NCBI RefSeq assembly: GCF_000373565.1
Contig: NZ_KB891798.1
Span: 434,206 to 498,205 of the forward strand
Reading direction: 5' to 3'
Length of the DNA: 64,000 nucleotides
Origin: Streptomyces sp. HmicA12
GTDB lineage: Bacteria > Actinomycetota > Actinomycetes > Streptomycetales > Streptomycetaceae
In this document: in pieces, positions 42,821 through 52,037 of the stretch
How positions within the stretch are numbered: position 1 is the first letter of the stretch
How the letters are laid out: every line of letters begins with the position of its first letter
Program-made: the position numbers and the translations under genes
Notes under the pieces: generated by a model
Seen by the model: the letters and a program-made list of their open reading frames with translations, nothing else
The model's database searches: none
What the model was told of the DNA's origin: nothing

Positions 42821-43693
42821 TCAGAGGGCGGCGAGCCGGGCCGCGACCGTGCGGGCCGGATCCCCCATCAGGATCATGTAGTGGTTGCAGTCGGGCACGG
42901 GCTCGGACGTCAGGTTCAGCACCTTCGAGGTCCAGTAGCCGACCAGTTCGGGCGGGAGCATACCGGGAGCCGCGCCGAGCAGGCCGAACGGGGCGTACAG
43001 CAGTCGGGCCGGCAGCGTCAGGCCGGTCAGGTCGTGACCGAAGTCCTCGCCGCGGACCAGCAGTTCACGCCCGTCGTGTCGGACCGCCGGCTCCTGCGCG
43101 CGCGAGCGACGGGCGCCCACCGGCCCGGTCAGGTCGTAACGGACGTACGCCTCGATGTCCTCGTTCCAGTGCGGGCCGAGCGCGGGGTGCCCGCGGAAGA
43201 ACGCGACGTAGTCCTCGTCGCTGTCGTACGTCAGAGCCAGCCGCTCGATCGCCGGACCGAGGGTGGCGTCGAGCAGCGCGTCGGGGTCCGCGCCCGCGGG
43301 GACCGGCAGCGGGAGCCCGCCGTCCACCAGCAGGACACCGCCGAAGAGCCGGGGCGCGCGGGCGGCGGCGCGCAGGACGACGTACGCCCCCATGGACTGG
43401 CCCATGAGCGCCACCGGGCGCCCGCCGCCCCAGTACTGCGCCGCCGCGCACACGTCGTCGGCGTGCCGGTCGATGCCGTACGGGCCGTCGGCGGCGGAAC
43501 TGCCGCCCCTGCCCCGCAGGTCGAGGGCGTACAGGGACCACTCCGGCGGCAGATGGCGGGCGACGGCGGCGAACGACATCGCGGACGCCGTGATCCCATG
43601 GGCCGCCACGGCGATCCGCCGGCCCGTGCCGAAGCGCAGCACCCGCAGGGTCGCGCCGTCCACCGGGAGATCGAGTTCGACCGGCTTGGTCAT
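42821..43693 (-). CDS. alpha/beta hydrolase
   Basis: A 290-residue hydrolase with AAHGITASAMSF (oxyanion region), DLRGRGGSS, nucleophile elbow MGQSMGAYVVL near residue 101, and a late His in PDCNHYMILMG. It is a general esterase/haloperoxidase-like protein of unknown substrate. GGAAGGAAC lies about 10 bases before the ATG at 43693. It lies just downstream of a decayed PHB-depolymerase gene. Confidence 0.85.
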   Translation of the reverse strand: MTKPVELDLPVDGATLRVLRFGTGRRIAVAAHGITASAMSFAAVARHLPPEWSLYALDLRGRGGSSAADGPYGIDRHADDVCAAAQYWGGGRPVALMGQSMGAYVVLRAAARAPRLFGGVLLVDGGLPLPVPAGADPDALLDATLGPAIERLALTYDSDEDYVAFFRGHPALGPHWNEDIEAYVRYDLTGPVGARRSRAQEPAVRHDGRELLVRGEDFGHDLTGLTLPARLLYAPFGLLGAAPGMLPPELVGYWTSKVLNLTSEPVPDCNHYMILMGDPARTVAARLAAL

Positions 43694-43738
43694 CGGTACG
43701 TGTTCCTTCCGCTCGGGGTGTGCCGGGCCGCGGACGGC

Positions 43739-44445
43739 TCAACCGCCCAGCGCGTGCACCTGGTTCATGATCGCGCGCATCTGCGGCGCGGACTTCTGCG
43801 CGTAGTCGCCGCCCGTGTAACCCCACCAGTCCCAGCGGCCCTGAGGGTTGCCGCGGGCGACGCTGATGTCGGTCTGCGGGTAGAGGACAACCAGGTCATT
43901 GGTGTCGGCGTACTCGTTCGGACGGGACCCGCGGGCGAACCGGTCGCCGAGGAAGGGGTTGTCGCTGAGGCAGCCGTGCGGGGCGACGACCAGCTTGCAC
44001 GCGGCGCCCTTGGCACAGGAGTCGGGCGTGTACAGAAAACTCTTGCCGCCCATGCTGTACCACTGGGCCCAGCCGCCGGGCACATAGCGGCCCTGGTCGT
44101 ACGCGTCGAGCGTCCCGGTCCGCACGGCCGCGGGCGCCTTCACCGGGCCCAGCCAGTGGCTCAGCATCTCGCCCCGCGGGTCGTTGCCGCAGTCGATGAG
44201 GAACGGGTAGGCGGTGGCGCCGCAAGGGAGCGGACCGTTCGGCGTGGGCCTGCCGTGCCCGGCCGGATCGGCGTCGTGGTAAGTGAACACGGCCTTGCCG
44301 CGAGCCCCACCACGGGGTACGTGCCGGTGATGTTCAAGGACGGCAGAGCGGGCTCGTCGGCGTGAGCGGGGGCACCGAGGCCGAGAACCGCCGCGGCGAC
44401 GGCGGTGACGACACCGGCGACCCGGGTCCTGACGCGCATGCGCAT
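43739..44445 (-). pseudogene. PHB depolymerase-type esterase, deleted and frameshifted
   Basis: A good start (ATG 44445 with AAGGAG) opens a signal peptide (RVAGVVTAVAAAVLGLGAPA) and then LNITGTYPVVG, the usual beginning of secreted poly(3-hydroxybutyrate) depolymerase esterases. Within about 20 codons the homology jumps, in another frame, to the C-terminal third: FTYHDADPAGHG, CGNDPRGEMLSHW, VVAPHGCLSDNP, WDWWGYTGGDYAQKSAPQMR. The intervening portion with the GxSxG nucleophile is missing. The gene is thus an internal-deletion remnant and cannot make an active enzyme. Confidence 0.75.
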
Positions 44446-44651
44446 GACGTGGCACTCCTTCTGCCGGCCTTCTGTCGGCGAACGTCGGGGCGGCCGGATC
44501 GCGGAGCGCGAAGCCGACGCCCGACATGGTTGGCCGCGACGAGCACCGCGCGTAATGGACGAGATCACCACCACGCCCCGCCGACGGGTGGAGAACTCCG
44601 CAACCCCTGCGCTCCGCGACGATTCCCCTTTCCCTCACCACAGGGCCACAG

Positions 44652-45169
44652 ATGTGCGATATGACTACGCGGGTGACGACGACGCACCCCGGCAGCCTGT
44701 TGCGCCTGCTGCGCGAGGAGGCGGACGCGGCGGCCTTCCACACCGTCGGCGCGGAACCGGAACACGTCGAGGACGCCCCCGCCATCCGCGCGCTGCCGGC
44801 CGCGCACCGCCGCCGCGGGGCCGCGCTCGCCGGCCTCTACGAGACCGCGGGAGACCTCGCCTCCCTGCGCGACGTGGAGGACGTCCTACGGGTCATCGTC
44901 CGCCGCGCCCGCACGCTCGTGGGCACCGATGTCGCGTACCTGCTGCTCAGCGACGCCGAGGCGGGCGACACCTACGTCTACGTCACCGACGGCATCACCA
45001 CCGAGGCGTTCCGCACCGGCCGCCTCGCCGTCGGCACCGGGCTCGATGGCCTCGTCGCCGAGACCGCGCAGCCGTGCCACACGCCCTGATCGGCGACGGC
45101 TGTCGGCGCGGCGACGAAGCACTGCACGTCCATCTGGCACTCGAGATCGAGACGACGGCACAGCGGTAA
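44652..45169 (+). pseudogene. GAF/PucR-type regulator with internal deletion
   Basis: Residues 1-145 read from 44652 look like the N-terminal linker and GAF domain of a GAF-PucR (CdaR-like) regulator (ALAGLYETAGDLASLRDVED, YVYVTDGITTEAFRTGRLAV) and stop abruptly after VAETAQPCHTP. Immediately afterwards, in another frame, 45093-45169 encodes GDGCRRGDEALHVHLALEIE, resembling the extreme C-terminus of PucR proteins. The central domain and HTH are absent. The C-terminal assignment is tentative. Confidence 0.55.
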
Positions 45170-45219
45170 CGGACAGCACACGGCTCACCAGCCACAGCCA
45201 GCAGAAGAGGGGAAACCGC

Positions 45220-45615
45220 ATGATCAAGGGTCTCAGCAAGCTCGAGGTCATCACCTTGTTCGCCGAGGACCTGGCCGCCACCAAGGCGTTCTACACGGAC
45301 GTCTTCGGCCTGGAGGTGGTCTACGAGAACGAGGACTCCGCCGTCATCAAGTTCGACAACCTGATGCTGAACGTGCTGACGGTGGCCAACGCGCCCGAAC
45401 TCGTCACCCCCACCGCCGTCGCGGGCGCCGACACCGGCCCACGGGCACTGTTCACCCTCGAGGTGGCCGACGCGAACGCGGTCTGCGCCGAGCTCGAGCG
45501 CCACGGCGTGGCCCTCCTCAACGGCCCGATCGACCGCCCCTGGGGCCGGCGCACCGCCGCCTTCGCCGACCCGGCGGGTCATGTCTGGGAGATCGCCGAA
45601 GTCCTGCACGACTAG
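45220..45615 (+). CDS. VOC family protein
   Basis: A 131-residue glyoxalase/bleomycin-resistance fold protein with the paired beta-alpha-beta-beta-beta units (AEDLAATKAFYTDVFGLEVV; RRTAAFADPAGHVWEIAEV). Likely metal ligands are the Glu in LEVITLF and in the terminal WEIAEV. Whether it is an enzyme or a binding protein is unknown. AGAAGAGGGGAA precedes ATG 45220. Confidence 0.88.
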   Translation: MIKGLSKLEVITLFAEDLAATKAFYTDVFGLEVVYENEDSAVIKFDNLMLNVLTVANAPELVTPTAVAGADTGPRALFTLEVADANAVCAELERHGVALLNGPIDRPWGRRTAAFADPAGHVWEIAEVLHD

Positions 45616-45659
45616 GGACTGCCCGGCGCATTCGTTCCGTACCTCGCTACCCTTCCGCC

Positions 45660-46188
45660 GTGGAGCTCTACTTCGATCCGGTGCCGCTGCCGGGTGACGC
45701 GCGTGCGTTGTTCCAGGGGCGGTGGGCGGACCGGAAGTGGCTCAACGTGCCAGGGACCGTTCTACGGAGCCGACACCGACAACTGCGGCACGGGCCGGAT
45801 CCATGCCCCGGAGCTCGTGCTCTATGAGGGCGATCACTTCACCGAGTACGTCTACCAGCAGCCCCGTAGCGTGGAGGAGCTCCGGCAGTTGATCGACGCC
45901 GCCGAGGCGGAGGCCTTCTCCGGCTACGGCTGTGACGGCGACGACCACTGGACGCCCGCGGCGGTCCGGGAATGGCGGCGCGACAGAGGCCGGATCAGGG
46001 AGTACCTGGCGGACCGGCGTGGCGCGTGGGAGGCCCACGACGAGAAGTCCGCGCAGGGCACCGCTCCCGCCGCCCGCGACTACGCCACGTACCTCGACGG
46101 TGACCTGGCCGCTCACCTCAGGGCTTACCTCTTCTGGCTCGACGAGCGGCGCCCTCCGACGCTGACGGACCGGCTGCCACCCCTCTAG
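45660..46188 (+). pseudogene. conserved ferredoxin-like/unknown protein gene with 1-nt frameshift
   Basis: The frame from GTG 45660 gives VELYFDPVPLPGDARALFQG then RWADRKWLNVPG, and about position 45755-45765 the reading continues one base out as GPFYGADTDNCGTGRIHAPE and to the stop at 46188. Removing one base near 45757 gives a single 175-residue protein. The family is a conserved Streptomyces one sometimes labelled ferredoxin; the HTP..VREWRRDRGR and DYATYLDGDLAAHLRAYLFW segments are typical. It may be inactive or a sequencing error. Confidence 0.7.
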
Positions 46189-46267
46189 CCGAGGCCGCTC
46201 CACAAGGTACTTGGCCCAGTGTCGAGGTCGTCCGACGATTCACCCGACACGGCCCGGACGCGGGGTC

Positions 46268-46294
46268 GGGCTCCGGCCGATCAGACCGGAGCCC
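46268..46294. terminator. hairpin terminator
   Basis: The arms GGGCTCCGG (46268-46276) and CCGGAGCCC (46286-46294) lie 7 bp beyond the acyl-CoA oxidase stop, between it and the convergent broken gene. Confidence 0.75.
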
Positions 46295-46300
46295 CCGCGA

Positions 46301-48259
46301 TCAGCCCACCAGATCGGGGGAGCGCAGCATCTCCCGCGGGATGCCCCACGCGTCGACGAGGTCGACCGCGAGCGGCCTGACCTTGCGGCAGAGGTCGTTG
46401 ACCTCGCTGCTGATCGCCTTGGAGCGTTGGACGGTCAGCCGGCCGTGCTCCATGAACCAGGCCCGGTCGGCCTCGATCGTGGACAGGGCGAACAGGTCGC
46501 ACAGCAGCCCCAGCGCGACCTTGTTGCCGTCGTCCGGCAGCGTGCGCACCTTGTCGACGAACGCCTCGAGCACCAGACGCTCGACATGGGCGCGCGCCAC
46601 AGCGATCACGTGATCCTGCACATGGGAGAAGACGACGCCGGGATTGCGTTTCTGGTCCATCCCGCGCTTGAGCCGCCGCGCCAGCCCGGCGAGCATGTGC
46701 TCCTCGCGGAAACGGACCATGGCGAGCTGGTACTCCGAGTCGAGCAGACCGGCCTCCTGGTCCCACTCGTCACCGCCGGGCAGCAGGTCGCGCACCCGCT
46801 CCAGCAACTTGTGCGCCGACGTCTTCTCGATGACCGTCTCGACGGCCTGGCCGGTGACGAACCGGACCATGCCGAGCTGATCGAGATCCTCGAATTCCTG
46901 CGCGAAGTTGGTGAGAAGCCCCTTGGCCACGAGCTGCAGCAGGACGTGGTTGTCGCCCTCGAACGTCGTGAAGACATCGCTGTCCGCCTTGAGCGCGGCG
47001 AACCGGTTGACGGCGAGATAGCCCGCGCCGCCGCACGCCTCGCGGCACTCCTGGATCGTCCGCGTCGCGTGCCAGGTGCCGAGCGCCTTGGTCCCCGCGG
47101 CCCGTGACTCCAGCTCGCGGCGGGCCTGATCGTCGCCCCGCTCCTGCGAGAAGACCTCGTGCAACTGGGTGCGGACCACGTCCTGGGCGAAGTGCAGGGC
47201 GTAGGTGCGGGCGACGAGCGGCAGGAGGCGGCGCTGGTGCATGCCGTAGTCGAGCAGCAGCTGCTCCTCGGTGTCCGATGCCGCCTCGAACTGCCGACGG
47301 CGCACCGCGTACTTCGTGGCGATCGCCAGCGCGACCTTCGCCGCGTTGATGGCGCCGCCGCCCACGCTGACCCGCCCCTGGACCAGAGTGCCGAGCATGG
47401 TGAAGAAGCGGCGGCCCGGATTCTCGATCGGGCTCTCGTACGCGCCCTCCGGCGTGACGTCGGCGAACCGGTTGAGCAGCGCCTCGCGCGGCACCCGCAC
47501 ACCGTCGAACCAGATGCGGCCGTTGTCGACGCCGTTGAGCCCCATCTTGCGGCCGGCGTCCTCGATCCGGACACCCGGGGCGGGCTCGCCGTCGACGCGG
47601 ACCGGCACGACGAACGCGTGCACCCCCTCGGACCGGTCGCCCACCTTCAACTGGGCGAACACGACGGCCAGTTCGGCATGGCGGGCGGCGTTGCCGATGT
47701 AGTCCTTGCGCGCGGCGTCGCCGTGCGTGGTGATGACGAACTCCTGGCGGTCGGCGTCGTACGTCGCCACCGTGCCCAGCGCCTGGACGTTGGAGCCGTG
47801 CCCGGTCTCGGTCATCGCGAAGCAGCCCATCAGCTTCCCGGTGATCAGGTCCGGCAGGTAGGCCCGGTGGTGCCGCTCGGTGCCGAGGTGCAGGATCGCG
47901 CCGCCGAAGAGCCCGAACTGCACCCCCACCTTCACCAGAAGCGACAGATCGCCGAAGGCGAGCGTCTCGAACGCGGCGATCGAGGCACCGATGTCGCCGC
48001 CCCCGCCGTACTCCTTGGGGAACCCCATCCCCGTCTGGCCGGTCGCCGCCATCGTGACGGCGAGCTCGCGCACCCGCTCGCGGAACGCGTCGATGCCGAG
48101 CTCCTCGGCTTCTTCCAGGACGGAGGCGTGCGCCGCGAGGTTCGTGCGGACCAGGTCGCGGATCTCGGCGTACTCGCCGTCGAGCACCGCGGTGAGGGCG
48201 CGTACGTCGATGTCGGGCTGCACGTAACCGCCCGAGGGCGTGGAGGCATCGGTGATCAT
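46301..48259 (-). CDS. acyl-CoA oxidase/dehydrogenase family protein
   Basis: A 652-residue FAD enzyme for the first step of beta-oxidation. The signature MTETGHGSNVQALGTVATYD is that of acyl-CoA oxidases (TxxGHGS), and the length with a helical C-terminal domain fits ACOX rather than the 390-residue dehydrogenases. The CREACGGAGYLAVNR segment of the family is present near residue 405. ATG 48259 has only a weak ribosome binding site. Electrons may go to oxygen, giving peroxide. It is divergent from the MFS/TetR operon. Confidence 0.88.
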   Translation of the reverse strand: MITDASTPSGGYVQPDIDVRALTAVLDGEYAEIRDLVRTNLAAHASVLEEAEELGIDAFRERVRELAVTMAATGQTGMGFPKEYGGGGDIGASIAAFETLAFGDLSLLVKVGVQFGLFGGAILHLGTERHHRAYLPDLITGKLMGCFAMTETGHGSNVQALGTVATYDADRQEFVITTHGDAARKDYIGNAARHAELAVVFAQLKVGDRSEGVHAFVVPVRVDGEPAPGVRIEDAGRKMGLNGVDNGRIWFDGVRVPREALLNRFADVTPEGAYESPIENPGRRFFTMLGTLVQGRVSVGGGAINAAKVALAIATKYAVRRRQFEAASDTEEQLLLDYGMHQRRLLPLVARTYALHFAQDVVRTQLHEVFSQERGDDQARRELESRAAGTKALGTWHATRTIQECREACGGAGYLAVNRFAALKADSDVFTTFEGDNHVLLQLVAKGLLTNFAQEFEDLDQLGMVRFVTGQAVETVIEKTSAHKLLERVRDLLPGGDEWDQEAGLLDSEYQLAMVRFREEHMLAGLARRLKRGMDQKRNPGVVFSHVQDHVIAVARAHVERLVLEAFVDKVRTLPDDGNKVALGLLCDLFALSTIEADRAWFMEHGRLTVQRSKAISSEVNDLCRKVRPLAVDLVDAWGIPREMLRSPDLVG

Positions 48260-48376
48260 GGTGCCCAGGTACCCCGTCGGGTCCGGGTGCAAGCAGCCGC
48301 CCGCCGCGGTGCCCCCGGATGCCGGTCCGCGGCCGATCGCCCGCGCCACCCCTCGCCCCAACGGCGGCCCGCACTG

Positions 48377-48394
48377 TGTCATCATGCGATGACA
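48377..48394. promoter_or_regulatory. candidate TetR operator
   Basis: TGTCATC-ATGC-GATGACA is a perfect dyad immediately upstream of the MFS start in a divergent promoter region. The TetR gene is at the end of the same operon, so autoregulation is likely. The dyad covers an alternative ATG at 48389, which argues for the 48407 start. Confidence 0.65.
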
Positions 48395-48406
48395 TCGCTT
48401 GGTGAC

Positions 48407-49960
48407 ATGAAGAGGAAGTCTTCCTTGCAGCCCCCTATACGGTCGACCGTGCCGACTCCCGATGGAACCGAACCCGATGGACCCGAACCGGACGTGCCGG
48501 CATCCGCGCTCCGCCACCCGCGCGCTCTGGTGCCCGTGCTCGTCTCCCTCGGGATGCTCGTGGCCGTGGTCAGCAGCCTCGGCGCGCCGCTGATCCCGAC
48601 GATCGCCGCCGAGGACCATGTCGCTGTCTCGACCGCACAGTGGGCGCTGACGGTGACGATGCTGGTGGGGGCCATCGCCACGCCGGTGATGGGGCGCCTG
48701 GGCGACGGCCCGCACCGCAAGAACGTGATCCTGGGCGGCCTCGTCTTCGTCCTCGCCGGCAGCGTCCTCGCGGCCCTGCCTCTCGGTTTCGCCTGCCTCC
48801 TGATGGGCCGGGCCCTCCAGGGCGTGGGAATGGGCCTCGTCCCGCTCGCCATCGCCACCGCCCGGGACGCGCTGCCGCCCGCCCGGGCACGGTCCGCGGT
48901 GGCGACGCTGTCGCTCACCACGGCCGCGGGCGTCGGCCTCGGCTACCCGATCACCGGCATGTTCGCCGAGTACCTCGGCATGTACGCCGGCTTCTGGTTC
49001 GCGGCCGTCACGGCCGCCCTCGCACTGACCGCCACCCTGATCGTGGTGCCCCGCGCACCCCACCGCCCCAGCGTTCCGATGGACGTCCCCGGCGCGCTGC
49101 TGCTGGCCGGCGGCCTGGCGGCGCTGCTGATGACCCTCGCCGAGGGCGAGCGATGGGGCTGGGACTCGGTGCCGCTGCTCGCGCTGGCCGCCGCGGCCGT
49201 CCTCCTGCTCGCCGGCTGGGTCGCGCACTCGCTGCGCAGTACCCACCCGCTGATACGGGTACGGCTGGTCAAGGACCGCGGCGTCCTCGTCGCCAACCTC
49301 ACCACGATGGTCGGCGGCGTCGGCACGTACCTCCTGATCGCGCTGGTCACCCGCTACGTGCAGACGCCCGAGTCCGCAGGCTACGGCTTCTCCGCCTCCA
49401 TCGTCGTCACCGGACTGCTGCTCGTGCCGTTCTCGGTGGCCAGCCTCGTCACCGGCCGCCTCGTCGGGCTGCTGGGGCGCGCCGCGACACCCGGGCGCAT
49501 GCTCCCGCTCGGCTGCCTGCTCTCGCTCGGCTCCCTCGTCTGCTTCCTCCTCGCCCGCTCCAGCCTGTGGGGCATCGGCTCGATGATGGCGCTCGCCGGA
49601 CTCGGCGTCGGTGTCACCTTCGCCGTCACCCCCGGTCTGATCGTCGCCGGGGTGCCGGCCGCGGAGACCGGCAGCGCGATGAGTTTCAATCAGGTCGTGA
49701 AGTACATCGGATACTCGACCGGCAGCGCCCTCAGCGCCGTCATCCTGCAGGCGGCCACCGCCCCCGGCGCGACCTTGCCGAGCAACGACGGCTACCGCAC
49801 CGCGGGCCTGGTCGGCTGCGCCGCCTTCCTCGTCACCGGCATCCTCGCGGTGGTGTTCACCCGCGCGGGCAGGCGGCTCCGCCCGTCCGTCGTCGCGGCG
49901 GTCAATACCGGCCCGGCCGTCAGCGGCGAACCCGCGCCGTCCGCGCCGAGTGCCTCGTGA
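48407..49960 (+). CDS. MFS transporter (DHA2-type drug efflux)
   Basis: A 517-residue multidrug-type MFS protein with about 14 hydrophobic segments. Segment 1-2 region: LVAVVSSLGAPLIPTIAAED; loop GRLGDGPHRKNVILGG; motif C-like GVGLGYPITGMFAEYLG. Proton-driven export of a toxic compound is the likely role. It overlaps the TetR gene by GTGA and has a TetR-like operator upstream. ATG 48407 is preferred; ATG 48389 is inside the operator. Confidence 0.88.
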   Translation: MKRKSSLQPPIRSTVPTPDGTEPDGPEPDVPASALRHPRALVPVLVSLGMLVAVVSSLGAPLIPTIAAEDHVAVSTAQWALTVTMLVGAIATPVMGRLGDGPHRKNVILGGLVFVLAGSVLAALPLGFACLLMGRALQGVGMGLVPLAIATARDALPPARARSAVATLSLTTAAGVGLGYPITGMFAEYLGMYAGFWFAAVTAALALTATLIVVPRAPHRPSVPMDVPGALLLAGGLAALLMTLAEGERWGWDSVPLLALAAAAVLLLAGWVAHSLRSTHPLIRVRLVKDRGVLVANLTTMVGGVGTYLLIALVTRYVQTPESAGYGFSASIVVTGLLLVPFSVASLVTGRLVGLLGRAATPGRMLPLGCLLSLGSLVCFLLARSSLWGIGSMMALAGLGVGVTFAVTPGLIVAGVPAAETGSAMSFNQVVKYIGYSTGSALSAVILQAATAPGATLPSNDGYRTAGLVGCAAFLVTGILAVVFTRAGRRLRPSVVAAVNTGPAVSGEPAPSAPSAS

Positions 49961-50532
49961 CCGCGGCGCAGACGGCACCGCGCCGCAACGCCACCCGCAG
50001 CCGGGAGGCGCTCCTGGCCGCGGCGACCGCGCTCTTCTCCGAGCGGGGCTACGACCGCACCACGATCCGCGAGATCGGCGAACGCGCCGGTGTCGACCCG
50101 GCCCTCATCGCCCGCTACTTCGGCAGCAAACCGCTGCTCTACGTGGAGGTGCTGCGGGCCGAACACGGCGACACCCCGCCCGACGACCTGCTCACCGAAC
50201 CCCGCCTGCGCGAGGTCGCCCGGCGTGCGGAGCGGCGCGGCCCGGTACCGCTGCTCCGCGTCGCCGTCGAGCCCCTGCGGGACGCGGCGGCCCAGGAAGC
50301 GACCCGGGCCGCACTGCGGGACCGCCTCGTGGAACCGTTGCGGGCCCGCTTCACCCGGGAGGGACACGACCGGCCGGGGCTGCGCGCCGACGTGCTGGTG
50401 GCGGCGGTCTCGGGAGTGCTGCTGGCCCGCCATTCCGGGGCCTTCGACGACCTGGCCGACGCGGAGGTGGACGACGTCGTCGACATCCTCCTGGAGACCC
50501 TCGCCGCGCAGGGCCCCGCCGACGCCCGATGA
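49957..50532 (+). CDS. TetR family repressor
   Basis: A 191-residue TetR protein. The N-terminal HTH is textbook (ALFSERGYDRTTIREIGERA, then GVDPALIARYFGSKPLLYVE) and the C-terminal part is a helical ligand domain. GTG 49957 overlaps the MFS stop, so the pump and repressor are made together. It probably binds the dyad at 48377-48394 and releases on binding a pump substrate. Confidence 0.92.
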   Translation: MTAAQTAPRRNATRSREALLAAATALFSERGYDRTTIREIGERAGVDPALIARYFGSKPLLYVEVLRAEHGDTPPDDLLTEPRLREVARRAERRGPVPLLRVAVEPLRDAAAQEATRAALRDRLVEPLRARFTREGHDRPGLRADVLVAAVSGVLLARHSGAFDDLADAEVDDVVDILLETLAAQGPADAR

Positions 50533-50596
50533 ACCTCGCGGGACGCACCGGTACAACCCGGTGGCGTTCGGCAGGAAGATCGGGAAGGCTCACCGC

Positions 50597-50980
50597 ATGG
50601 TTTCGGTGGTGCAGAACGTAGCGATCGATTGTGCGGACGCCTATGAACTGGCGCGGTTCTGGAGTGCGGTGACGGGCCGTCCGCTGGACCCGGAGGCCAG
50701 GCCGGGGGACCGGGAGACTCAGGTGCCGCTCGCCGAGGGCCCGATGCTGTACTTCAACCAGGTACCCGAGACCAAGACCGGCAAGAACCGGATCCATCTG
50801 TGCCTGCGCCCCGAGACCTCCCGGGACCAGGAGGTGCAGCGATTGCGCGGGCTCGGTGCGGGTTTCGTCGCCGACCACACGCATCCCGACGGTACGGGCT
50901 GGGTGATCCTGGCCGACCCGGAGGGCAACGAATTCTGTGTGCTGCGCAGCGAGTCCGACCGGGCGGCCACGACGTCCTGA
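50597..50980 (+). CDS. VOC family protein (glyoxalase-like domain)
   Basis: A 127-residue glyoxalase-like protein of the type found singly or doubled in actinomycetes: VQNVAIDCADAYELARFWSA at the start, WVILADPEGNEFCVL at the end. Ligand or reaction unknown. GGGAAGG at 50582-50588 precedes ATG 50597. A perfect terminator hairpin follows. Confidence 0.88.
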   Translation: MVSVVQNVAIDCADAYELARFWSAVTGRPLDPEARPGDRETQVPLAEGPMLYFNQVPETKTGKNRIHLCLRPETSRDQEVQRLRGLGAGFVADHTHPDGTGWVILADPEGNEFCVLRSESDRAATTS

Positions 50981-50998
50981 CACCTGCCGACCTCCTGA

Positions 50999-51022
50999 GC
51001 CGGCGCCGATCGCGGCGCCGGC
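50999..51022. terminator. perfect 10-bp stem terminator
   Basis: GCCGGCGCCG (50999-51008), loop ATCG, then the exact complement (51013-51022), 19 bp after the VOC stop. Confidence 0.85.
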
Positions 51023-51106
51023 CGGTCGGACCAGGCCTTCCGCGCCCCGTACGGTGTCCGGACGCGCACTCGCGTCACGTCACCGTCCGCTCGCACCGAA
51101 GGCCCC

Positions 51107-52033
51107 ATGTCCGCTGAATCACAGCCCGCACCGCCCCGGCGTCCCGAGGACCCGGCCCACCCACGGCCCGCCGTCCTCCCGGTGTCCGACTGGGCGGACG
51201 CCCTGCGTCGCACACCGGGGGTGATGTGGCGTGACGACATCTCCGACTACGCGGCCGCGCTCACCTACTACTCCCTCCTGGCCGTGCTGCCCGCCCTGCT
51301 CGTCACCGCCATGGCGTACAGCCTGATCAGCCCGGAGACCGCGAAGGACTTCATCGCGCACGTCACGGACTACGCGCCCGGCCAGTCGGGCGCCCAGCTC
51401 CACGACGTGCTCTCCCGGACCGTGCACACGGGCACGGCCGCCTGGACGCTGCTCGCCGCCGGCACGGTGAGCGCCCTGTGGTCGGCCTCCAGCTACCTGG
51501 CCGTCTTCCGCCGCGCGCTGCACCGCATGCACCACACCCCCGACCGGCGCTCCACCTGGCGCAAGGCCCACCGCCTCGTGCTGACCGCGCTCGCGCTGCT
51601 CGGCCTGCTGCTCGTCAGCGCTCTCGTCCTGCTCCTCACCGGTCCGGCCGCCGAGCGCCTGGGCCGCCTGATCGGGCTCGACACCGTGGCGGCGTGGGGC
51701 TGGAGCCTGCTGCGCTGGCCGCTCCTGCTGTGCGTAGTGGCACTCCTCGTCGTCCTCGTCTTCCGCACCGGCCCCCCTGTCGCACGGACCCGGGACCGCA
51801 CCCTGCCCGGCGGTGCCCTCGCCGCGATCCTCTGGCTCACCGTCTCCGCCGGCTTCGCCGTGTACGCCTCCGTGCTGAGCACCTACAGCAGGCTCTACGG
51901 CTCGCTCGCCGGCAGCGTGGTCTTCCTCATCTGGCTGTGGCTGTCCAACCTCGCCCTGCTGGCCGGCGCGCAGTTCAGCGCCGAGCTGCGCACGACCCGC
52001 GGTCCTGCGCCGTCCCAGCCCTCAGTAGCATGA
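51107..52033 (+). CDS. YihY/BrkB family membrane protein
   Basis: A 308-residue inner-membrane protein with six hydrophobic segments. The N-terminal signature DDISDYAAALTYYSLLAVLP and the C-terminal YGSLAGSVVFLIWLWLSNLA define the YihY/BrkB family. The older RNase BN label for this family is incorrect; its function is not settled. It is 4 bp from the next gene and probably cotranscribed. Confidence 0.9.
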   Translation: MSAESQPAPPRRPEDPAHPRPAVLPVSDWADALRRTPGVMWRDDISDYAAALTYYSLLAVLPALLVTAMAYSLISPETAKDFIAHVTDYAPGQSGAQLHDVLSRTVHTGTAAWTLLAAGTVSALWSASSYLAVFRRALHRMHHTPDRRSTWRKAHRLVLTALALLGLLLVSALVLLLTGPAAERLGRLIGLDTVAAWGWSLLRWPLLLCVVALLVVLVFRTGPPVARTRDRTLPGGALAAILWLTVSAGFAVYASVLSTYSRLYGSLAGSVVFLIWLWLSNLALLAGAQFSAELRTTRGPAPSQPSVA

Positions 52034-52037
52034 GCGG

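Noticed and set aside
48389..48391. ATG 48389 as the start of the MFS gene
   Set aside because: It lies inside the perfect TetR-type dyad and would put the operator in the coding region; 48407 is more plausible, though not proven.
48260..49978. Extension of the acyl-CoA oxidase frame to 1225 codons
   Set aside because: It covers the MFS gene on the opposite strand and is low-complexity; ATG 48259 begins the conserved domain.
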